7,730 nt of DNA from an uncultured Clostridia bacterium (GTDB lineage Bacteria > Bacillota > Clostridia > Christensenellales > Borkfalkiaceae), in assembly GCA_905235815.1 (NCBI GenBank), contig CAJOMT010000059.1:1-7730 (forward strand), written 5' to 3'. The first letter of the stretch is position 1. Every line of letters starts with the position of its first letter. Shown here in pieces: positions 1-5,101 of the stretch. The position numbers and the translations under genes were made by a program. The notes below the pieces were generated by a model, which saw only the letters and a list, made by a program, of their open reading frames with translations, did not search any database and was not told the origin of the DNA.

Positions 1-76
1 GTTGTCTTTGTACTAACTTAATTACGTCTTCCTTTATATCTCGTATAAAGTTTCCGTCTTGCTTCTTTCTCTTTTA

Positions 77-88
77 AGTTACCTAACT
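77..88 (-). promoter_or_regulatory. Candidate operator palindrome over the left-edge transcription start
   Basis: A perfect inverted repeat, AGTTA-GG-TAACT on the minus strand, directly abuts the -10 box at 89-94 and covers the predicted start near 82. A repressor bound here would block initiation. The half-sites are only 5 bases, so chance is possible. No regulator can be assigned. Confidence 0.3.
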
Positions 89-117
89 ATTCTATACGAT
101 TTTTAAATTTTTGTCAA
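89..117 (-). promoter_or_regulatory. SigA-type promoter reading out of the left edge
   Basis: On the minus strand TTGACA (112-117) is separated by exactly 17 bases from TAGAAT (89-94), which differs from the vegetative consensus at one -10 position. The predicted start is near 82. It lies downstream of the terminator at 164-217, so it begins a new transcription unit to the left. The 80 or so transcribed bases in view contain no convincing start codon. They include a small hairpin at 32-50 (7-base arms CTTTATA/TATAAAG) that runs into an AAGGAAG stretch resembling a ribosome binding site. The driven gene is outside the window. Confidence 0.7.
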
Positions 118-163
118 TAATTTTTTAATACTTTTATTGTTTATCTTAAAATTTGTTTTGCCG

Positions 164-217
164 AATAAAAATAAAATTAAAATAAAAGGTATTATCTGCA
201 AAATCACAGATAATACC
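164..217 (-). terminator. Intrinsic terminator of the antiporter-mgtC unit
   Basis: A perfect inverted repeat with 11-base arms (188-198 and 207-217) and an 8-base loop lies 20 bases beyond the mgtC-like stop codon. On the minus strand it is followed by a T-rich run (187 down to 164) interrupted by a few A residues. This is a classic Rho-independent terminator. The stem is AT-rich apart from its GG/CC base. The opposite orientation has a poorer tail (CCTCGTTTT), so efficient two-way termination is less likely. Confidence 0.85.
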
Positions 218-237
218 CCTCGTTTTATATATAGATT

Positions 238-954
238 TTATTTTATCTGCTCTATATAATGTACACATTCGAGCGACGCCAAAAGGTCAATGATCTCATC
301 GTGCGTTTTGTTTTTCAATTTCTCGTCTTTCACGGTTACTATCAAAGAATATACGCCAAGCCCCGTATTCGCATAAGCAGGGTTTATCTCTATATCGTTT
401 ACCGTAATTCCGAACTCTCGGATAGTATCCATAAATTCCCTCAATGAGTTTCTGGAATTGAGTTCGAGATGCATCTCAAAATGATTGGAACGCTCTTTAA
501 AATGCATTTCAAGATTCGGAAATATCATCAGCGACAATATCAGCGCTATCGCTCCTATTATAAATACCGTGTACATTCCGAGTCCTAACGCTACGGATAT
601 TATACTCGATACCCATAAGCACACCGCAGTAGTCAAACCCTTTAACTGGTTTTTAGAACTGAAAAGTATTGCGTTACAACTTATAATCGCTATGCCGATT
701 ATAAGCGCCGCAGATATGAGCGGTATCCCTACATTATATTTTTCAATCAAATAAATATCGCTTACTCCGCTTAAAACCGCACCTATCGATACGAGCATAA
801 ACGTCCTTAATCCCGCCGCATGGCGTTTTTTTGCACGCTCTTGACCTATAATTGCCGAAAATATTATCGCTATGACTACTTTTAATAGCATCGACCATAC
901 GTTGATTTCCGCCGACCAGTCGCCGAGCAATTCGGCTATAAAATCTTTTGGCAT
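238..954 (-). CDS. MgtC/SapB-family membrane protein with C-terminal ACT-like domain
   Basis: The 238-residue protein has an MgtC/SapB-type membrane domain (about residues 18-145, four to five hydrophobic segments) and a soluble C-terminal part (about 158-238) resembling the ACT-like domain of long family members. Family hallmarks are the first-loop GQERAKKRHAAGLRT stretch (about 37-51) and KGLTTAVCLW further on. MgtC proteins are linked to low-magnesium survival and control of membrane energetics, but the biochemical role is not settled and is not evident here. The start is an ATG whose AGGAGG site is formed by the last two Arg codons of the antiporter gene, leaving only 3 bases between the genes. 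The two are therefore co-transcribed and probably translationally coupled, suggesting a joint role in ion homeostasis. The usual glycine-rich GxGFLGAGxI motif is degenerate, so activity may differ. Confidence 0.88.
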   Translation of the reverse strand: MPKDFIAELLGDWSAEINVWSMLLKVVIAIIFSAIIGQERAKKRHAAGLRTFMLVSIGAVLSGVSDIYLIEKYNVGIPLISAALIIGIAIISCNAILFSSKNQLKGLTTAVCLWVSSIISVALGLGMYTVFIIGAIALILSLMIFPNLEMHFKERSNHFEMHLELNSRNSLREFMDTIREFGITVNDIEINPAYANTGLGVYSLIVTVKDEKLKNKTHDEIIDLLASLECVHYIEQIK

Positions 955-957
955 AAA

Positions 958-2388
958 CTACCTCCTGTTTTTGAACTTTTTACGTATATAATCGAGAGTT
1001 TCGTCAGATTCTTCCGACGCCTCTATATACGCCAATTCATCTTCGCTCCTTGCGTATTCTGTATCCGCTATCTTCTGCTCTATTGCCGATAACCGCTCTT
1101 TTAATATTTCCAAATCGTCTTCCACGGGCTGCTGGATAACGGCTTCTTCCTCGATCTCTTTTCCGTACGAACCGGATAAGTACAACGCAAGTTTCGCAGA
1201 CGCAGGCCCTATCAATTCATACAATATGCTCGACGACAGTATTATCGTCTGCAATACTGCCCCCGTTTCGCCACCTAACATTCTCGCACCGAGCGCCGCC
1301 AAACCTATCGCAACGCCCGCTTGCGGAATCAATGCAAGTCCTAAATAATTACGCACTTTCTTCGGCTTTTTTACGGTCAGACAACCCAAAAACGCTCCGC
1401 TGTACTTTCCGAGTATTCTGACAATGAAATACAATATTCCTATAACGAGTATGGGTATGCCGTTTATCGCCGAACTCGTATCCACCAACACGTCTAATCT
1501 GAAATTTACGCCGGATAATACGAAAAATAAGAGCAATATGGGCGGTGAAAAATAATTTAACTGCTTGAACAGTCTTTCGTCGTTCGTCGCATTTATATAC
1601 ACCGTGCCCATTGCCATACACGCCAATAACGGCGATACGCCAAGCGCCGCCCCGATACCGCACGTAGCAAACAACAGTGCTACGGACACTATCAATCTGT
1701 TATCCGTCGAACGCTTGCCCATTAAAAATTTAAGTAAAAAGCCGAACGCTATTCCGATTACTATCATCAGCAAGTTCTCTGCAATCGGCAACAGCACGTC
1801 CCCTGCCGAAAACTTGCCGCCGAGTGACGCCATCGCTATCGAAATCGCTACGCTGAACGCAAGCAAACTCACTACGTCGTCGAGCGCAACTACCGAAAGC
1901 AACGTATCGACGAAATCGCCTCTCGCCTTAGTCTGCCTTATAGTCATCATCGTGGACGCAGGCGCTGTCGCCGAAGCAAGCGCCGCCAAAATTATGGAAA
2001 ACGGTAAACCTAAGCCCAAAATAAAATAGGTCAGAACAAACACAAATACGGACGCAATCAGCGCCTCGAACAGCGTTATCACTATTACCTTGGTTCCGTT
2101 CTTTTTTAAGGTCGAAAATCTGAAAAACTCGCCTACGCTGAAAGCGATAAACGCCAATGCGATATCCGAAATGAAATCCATTCCGCTCGCAACCTCTTTC
2201 GGTATGAGTTTCAAACAATACGGACCTATTATTATACCCGCCAAAATATATGCGGTAACGTTAGGTAATTTTAAAAGTTTAGTCACTCTCGTCATCAAAA
2301 ATCCCGAAAACAACATTATCGCAATCGAAATTATTATGACAGATACCGACGTCACACCGCCGAGCGACTCATAGAATTTTTCTACCAT
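958..2388 (-). CDS. CPA2-family cation:proton antiporter (Na+/H+ exchanger)
   Basis: The 476-residue polytopic protein matches the Na+/H+ exchanger (KefB/NapA-like, CPA2) fold. Its many hydrophobic helices begin shortly after the N-terminus, with the typical LKLPNVTAYILAGIIIGP stretch near residues 38-55. A paired-aspartate motif (ALDD, D170-D171) matches the ion-binding DD of electrogenic Na+/H+ antiporters rather than the QD of KefC-type K+ systems, so Na+ or Li+ exchange is the best guess. There is no RCK/TrkA-N domain. The C-terminal tail (about 410-476) is acidic, charged and probably partly coiled-coil. A 495-residue version starting at TTG 2445 is possible, but that start has no ribosome binding site and its extra residues look non-family. 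ATG 2388 is preferred, although its own site (GTGAG) is weak. The gene has its own promoter and leader and precedes the mgtC-like gene. Confidence 0.88.
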   Translation of the reverse strand: MVEKFYESLGGVTSVSVIIISIAIMLFSGFLMTRVTKLLKLPNVTAYILAGIIIGPYCLKLIPKEVASGMDFISDIALAFIAFSVGEFFRFSTLKKNGTKVIVITLFEALIASVFVFVLTYFILGLGLPFSIILAALASATAPASTMMTIRQTKARGDFVDTLLSVVALDDVVSLLAFSVAISIAMASLGGKFSAGDVLLPIAENLLMIVIGIAFGFLLKFLMGKRSTDNRLIVSVALLFATCGIGAALGVSPLLACMAMGTVYINATNDERLFKQLNYFSPPILLLFFVLSGVNFRLDVLVDTSSAINGIPILVIGILYFIVRILGKYSGAFLGCLTVKKPKKVRNYLGLALIPQAGVAIGLAALGARMLGGETGAVLQTIILSSSILYELIGPASAKLALYLSGSYGKEIEEEAVIQQPVEDDLEILKERLSAIEQKIADTEYARSEDELAYIEASEESDETLDYIRKKFKNRR

Positions 2389-2403
2389 CTCACTCACTTG
2401 CTT

Positions 2404-2447
2404 AATTGCGCAAATATATACCCGTGTTTTGAGCAAAATGCGCAATT
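2404..2447 (-). repeat. Long-loop inverted repeat in the antiporter leader
   Basis: Perfect 9-base arms AATTGCGCA and TGCGCAATT (2404-2412 and 2439-2447) flank a 26-base AT-rich spacer. In the mRNA the downstream arm would end 15 bases before the ATG at 2388, next to the translation start. Each arm also carries a TTGCGCA-type core, so it could equally be a DNA operator with spaced half-sites. No known riboswitch is recognised. Confidence 0.45.
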
Positions 2448-2455
2448 TTTACGCT

Positions 2456-2487
2456 AAAAAAATCAAAGTCGAGTTGGACTCGACTTT
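2456..2487 (-). terminator. Terminator-like hairpin between parB-like gene and antiporter
   Basis: Ten-base perfect arms (AAAGTCGAGT and its complement, 2465-2474 and 2478-2487) enclose a 3-base loop. On the minus strand they are followed by GA and seven T residues (2462-2456). This fits an intrinsic terminator for the BMC-deoR-parAB transcript, whose last stop codon is about 80 bases upstream. However, it lies downstream of the antiporter promoter (2500-2528), so antiporter transcripts must also cross it. It may therefore act as an attenuator or a 5'-end stabilising hairpin. Confidence 0.7.
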
Positions 2488-2499
2488 TAAGATTGTTAC

Positions 2500-2528
2500 A
2501 TTATACATTATATGTTTTGTTTTGTCAA
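2500..2528 (-). promoter_or_regulatory. Full-consensus SigA promoter for the antiporter-mgtC unit
   Basis: On the minus strand TTGACA (2523-2528) and TATAAT (2500-2505) are separated by exactly 17 bases, which matches the vegetative sigma consensus in every position. The predicted start is near 2493, giving a leader of about 105 bases before the ATG at 2388. Such a strong promoter next to a terminator-like hairpin suggests control after initiation. Confidence 0.85.
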
Positions 2529-2567
2529 TATATTTTTAAAAATTTTTTCAGAAAATTCAATAATTTT

Positions 2568-2987
2568 TTAGAGCAGATAAATCGGCAGTTCATCGCCGAT
2601 AGCATTTAATTTTTCCGCTTTGCACTCGTGAGTTTCCGCTTTCGCCTCCGACTTTGGCTTAAACTTTTTAAGTTCCGAAGCTATCGCCTTGCCGTCAGCG
2701 TCGACTATTACCGCTTTCACCTTATTTATGCCGAGTTCGGAAAGTGCGGATAAACGCTTCGAGCCGTCTATTACTTTCAGCCCGTCACCGTCTTTTACCG
2801 CTATTATCGGGAGCAATACCCCGAACGCCTTTACCGACGCAAGCATCACGGCGTTGTTTTTCTCTTTTTTGAATTTGAGTGAGTCTATCTCGACTTCGAC
2901 TACATCGCCGAACACAGTTTCGTTTTTAGGCGCAACAATCGGTTTTGCCGCTACCGCTCTCTTTAAACTTCCTTTTCCTACCGACAT
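2568..2987 (-). CDS. Minimal ParB-like partner protein (ParB/Srx N-terminal domain only)
   Basis: The 139-residue protein has three parts. Residues 1-20 are basic (GKGSLKR), resembling the short N-terminal segment by which ParB proteins stimulate ParA ATPase. Residues about 29-98 resemble the ParB/Srx fold: SVKAFGVLLPIIAV (51-64) matches the SIxxxGxxxPIxV signature, and DGSKRLSAL (74-82) sits where CTP-binding ParBs have GERRxRA. Residues about 99-139 form a Lys/Ala/Glu-rich, probably disordered linker ending in ELPIYLL. The ParB helix-turn-helix and dimerisation domains are absent, so specific parS binding is unlikely. It overlaps the ParA gene by 10 bases and has an AGGAGG site 7 bases before its ATG, so it is very probably ParA's partner. 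I infer an adaptor between ParA and cargo, perhaps the BMC shell. A ParB-fold enzyme is the alternative. The name is family-level. Confidence 0.75.
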   Translation of the reverse strand: MSVGKGSLKRAVAAKPIVAPKNETVFGDVVEVEIDSLKFKKEKNNAVMLASVKAFGVLLPIIAVKDGDGLKVIDGSKRLSALSELGINKVKAVIVDADGKAIASELKKFKPKSEAKAETHECKAEKLNAIGDELPIYLL

Positions 2988-3766
2988 TTTATTTCCTCCT
3001 CTATCTCTCCGGCAAGCGCAAAGTATTCCGTTGCGCTCCTCGACGATTTTTTATAACTTCCGACAGGTTTCGAATTGTCCTGCGCCCATTCGACAGAACT
3101 GTCCGTATGGATATAAGTCTCAAAGACTTTTATACCCTCGGTGGTTTTTAACGTTTCCATAGTCTGTTTGAAATAATTTCTTCTGCCGTCCACTTTCGTT
3201 ACGACTACGCCTAAAAGTTCGAGCGACGAGTTTATCTCCTTTACGCTCTCGATAAACTCAAACATATTCGCTAAGCCGAATAAGCCCCATGGACTCGCCT
3301 CTACCGGCAATATTATGTAATCGGACGCCACCAAAATATTCATTGCCCAACAGCCGAGCGTTGGCGGAGCGTCTATAAGTACGTAATCGTATACGCCGCT
3401 ATCTACTATGCCCTTTAACGCCTTTTTCAAAATACTCTCTCTCTGCCATTTCGTAAAGAGTTCGAATTCTATAGAACTCATAAGAGTTGAAGAAGGTATT
3501 ATATCTATATTTTCATACTCTGTATTCGTTACGTATTCGTCCAATGCGTCGCCTTTTTTAAGCGCACTATATAAGTTTTTATCGCTTTTGGCAAATTCGA
3601 GCGCCTTATCTTCGTCGAAATACGATAAAGTCAGATTGAGTTGCATATCGCCGTCGATAATCAGTACTCGGTTGCCCTTTTCCGCCAACGCATACGCTAA
3701 GCTCGAACAAGTAGTCGTCTTTCCGCTACCGCCTTTATTGTTGGCAAAACATATAACCTTAGTCAT
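2978..3766 (-). CDS. ParA-family partition/positioning ATPase, coupled to BMC operon
   Basis: The 262-residue protein is a full-length ParA/Soj-type ATPase. It has the deviant Walker A motif NNKGGSGKTTT with signature Lys11 and P-loop Lys16, an A' motif IIDGDMQ (D38, D40), Walker B VLIDAPP (D132) and the late VTKVDGRR segment (189-196). R243 near the C-terminus sits where Soj uses an Arg for non-specific DNA binding. Such ATPases form nucleoid gradients that place chromosomes, plasmids, carboxysomes or chemoreceptor clusters. ATG 3766 is chosen because GGAGGAG lies 5 bases upstream and the protein then begins at the family's usual MxKVI. An ATG at 3790 would add eight non-conserved residues. 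The start overlaps the DeoR stop as ATGA, and the end overlaps the ParB-like gene. Cargo is not shown by sequence; the context points to the microcompartment. A chromosomal Soj is unlikely because its ParB would be full-length. Confidence 0.88.
   Translation of the reverse strand: MTKVICFANNKGGSGKTTTCSSLAYALAEKGNRVLIIDGDMQLNLTLSYFDEDKALEFAKSDKNLYSALKKGDALDEYVTNTEYENIDIIPSSTLMSSIEFELFTKWQRESILKKALKGIVDSGVYDYVLIDAPPTLGCWAMNILVASDYIILPVEASPWGLFGLANMFEFIESVKEINSSLELLGVVVTKVDGRRNYFKQTMETLKTTEGIKVFETYIHTDSSVEWAQDNSKPVGSYKKSSRSATEYFALAGEIEEEIKCR
2995..3000 (-). promoter_or_regulatory. Ribosome binding site of the ParB-like gene, inside the ParA gene
   Basis: A perfect AGGAGG lies 7 bases before ATG 2987 and within the last Glu codons of the ParA gene. 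Ribosomes finishing ParA pass directly over it, so translational coupling and a fixed output ratio are likely. Confidence 0.8.
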
Positions 3767-4536
3767 AAGCTCTCCTCCGGATAAAGACATTCTATGCCCT
3801 CTTTTTTAAACTTTTCAAGCCAACTTTCGGGAGGCTTTACGTCCGTTATCACCATATCTACGTCTTTAAACCCTGCGACCAAATTGAACGCTATGCGGTT
3901 GAATTTCGTACTGTCTACCGCTATGATCCTCTTATCGCAATTTTTAAGCATGGCTTGCTTTGTAAAAGCGTACATATAATCCGAATCCGTAAAACCTTTG
4001 TTTATATCGAAACCTTTACACGAAACGATTGCGGTGTCGACGTGAAAATTCGCTATCGCATTATCCGCATGACTTCCGACGAGCGAAAGCGAATTTTCGC
4101 CCAAAAGCCCTCCGGTCGAAAATATCTTCCAATTCTTTTGGTCCTTAAATTCTATCAGTATCTCCAACGAATTGGTTATTACCGTCATATTTCTTCTGTC
4201 TTTCAATCGCTTTGCAATAAAAAAGGTAGTGGACGAACCGTCGAGCATAACGCTCGTATTGTCCTTTATTATTCCGGCTATAATATCCGCTATTTTCTGT
4301 TTTCCGATAACGTTGGTGCGCTTCCTTACGGCAAGCGGCATATCGCTCTGTGCGTTTTCATTCAAAACCGCGCCGCCATACGCTTTGATTACAAGACCGT
4401 CCTTTTCGAGTTTCTCCAAATCACGGCGTATTGTCTCCTCGCTTACCCCGAATTTCTTGGAAAGTTCCCCGACGACGACTCGCTTATCGCTTTGAAGTAT
4501 CGAAAGTATTCTGTTTTTTCTCTCTACGGCAAGCAT
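3763..4536 (-). CDS. DeoR-family transcriptional repressor of the BMC locus
   Basis: The 257-residue protein is a typical DeoR-family repressor. The N-terminal winged helix-turn-helix (about 6-58) carries the family signature, with the recognition region VSEETIRRDLEKLEKDGLV. The C-terminal sensor domain (about 75-232) is of the ribose-5-phosphate isomerase-like type, with LDGSSTT (98-104), TNS (121-123), the STGG turn (140-143) and DSTKF (208-212). Family members usually bind a phosphorylated sugar or sugar-derived intermediate, which releases DNA. The ATG follows an AAGGAAAG site, and only 13 bases separate it from the pduT-like stop, so it belongs to the BMC operon and probably regulates it. 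Its operator would lie upstream, outside the window. This class of regulator hints that the BMC substrate derives from a sugar such as fucose or rhamnose, but that is inference only. Confidence 0.92.
   Translation of the reverse strand: MLAVERKNRILSILQSDKRVVVGELSKKFGVSEETIRRDLEKLEKDGLVIKAYGGAVLNENAQSDMPLAVRKRTNVIGKQKIADIIAGIIKDNTSVMLDGSSTTFFIAKRLKDRRNMTVITNSLEILIEFKDQKNWKIFSTGGLLGENSLSLVGSHADNAIANFHVDTAIVSCKGFDINKGFTDSDYMYAFTKQAMLKNCDKRIIAVDSTKFNRIAFNLVAGFKDVDMVITDVKPPESWLEKFKKEGIECLYPEESL
3772..3778 (-). promoter_or_regulatory. Ribosome binding site fixing the ParA start, inside deoR
   Basis: GGAGGAG lies 5 bases before ATG 3766 and is encoded within the final Pro-Glu-Glu-Ser codons of the DeoR gene. 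It favours 3766 over the upstream ATG 3790, which has a fair but weaker GAGGG site. Together with the ATGA overlap it couples ParA translation to the repressor. Confidence 0.8.
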
Positions 4537-4549
4537 CGCTCTTTCCTTA

Positions 4550-5098
4550 TTAAATTATTTTTTCAATCAGTTTTGCGTCCGGCCTTGCTATTACCGTACT
4601 GTCAAGCAACATACCGCTCGGCATTACGGCGTCTTTTGCACGCTCTATCGCAGCGTCCACCGCCGCAACTTCTCCGGTTATTATCGCATACGATTTGCCG
4701 CACATTCCCCTCGCAAGCCTTATCTCTATGAGTTTTACCTCTGCAGTCTTTACCGCATTATCCGCCGCAACTATTATCTGGGCGGCGTCGAACGTTTCTA
4801 TTACCCCGAGCGCACTTACGCTCCCGACTTCTGTCGTTCCGACTATTGCGGGAAATATCGACTCGTCGGGATTGCCGAGTACGAAACTGTCTATATATTG
4901 AAGTTCAAAAGTATGCCTCGCATTGTCCACCGCAGAACGAACAGCACTGAGTTCACCCGTTATAATTGCGATATATTTCCCGGGACAAACCGTCTGCGCC
5001 TCTATCAAATCGACGTCGGCAGTCTTTACCATTAAATCGGTAGCGGTTATACCTGCCGAAACCGTCTTATATTCAATCATTCCTATTGCTTTACTCAT
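4550..5098 (-). CDS. pduT: PduT-like trimeric BMC shell protein (BMC-T) with Fe-S pore
   Basis: The 182-residue protein consists of two tandem BMC domains (about 4-88 and 95-178), giving a trimeric pseudohexamer in the shell facet. The first-domain pore loop reads TVCPGK with the Cys at position 38. Salmonella PduT uses Cys38 from each subunit to hold a [4Fe-4S] cluster in the central pore. The matching position, loop, length and overall sequence (AIGMIE start, late VIARPDAKL) support a PduT assignment over other BMC-T types. The cluster is thought to pass electrons across the shell, and the pduS-like gene immediately upstream (3 bases between stop and start) is its likely partner. The ATG has an AGAGGA site in the last codons of pduS. 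Unusually, the second pore loop also has a Cys (C133, GMCGK). Transport of an intact cofactor is less likely. Confidence 0.93.
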   Translation of the reverse strand: MSKAIGMIEYKTVSAGITATDLMVKTADVDLIEAQTVCPGKYIAIITGELSAVRSAVDNARHTFELQYIDSFVLGNPDESIFPAIVGTTEVGSVSALGVIETFDAAQIIVAADNAVKTAEVKLIEIRLARGMCGKSYAIITGEVAAVDAAIERAKDAVMPSGMLLDSTVIARPDAKLIEKII

Positions 5099-5101
5099 AC
5101 T

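Noticed and set aside
1349..1663. Minus-strand frame inside the antiporter gene, and a similar one at 1928-2218
   Set aside because: Both are out-of-frame readings of the antiporter coding sequence with no family resemblance.
2389..2493. Known Na+, Li+ or c-di-AMP riboswitch in the antiporter leader
   Set aside because: The leader is only about 105 bases and shows two simple inverted repeats. I see none of the multi-stem architecture or conserved cores of those classes, so only generic structure is reported.
2568..3766. ParA/ParB as the chromosomal Soj/Spo0J pair or a plasmid/ICE remnant
   Set aside because: The usual neighbours of the chromosomal pair (rsmG, mnm genes) are absent, the ParB is far too short, and no replication or mobility genes are present. 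Overlap with the BMC-linked repressor argues for a role in this operon. A remnant origin cannot be fully excluded.
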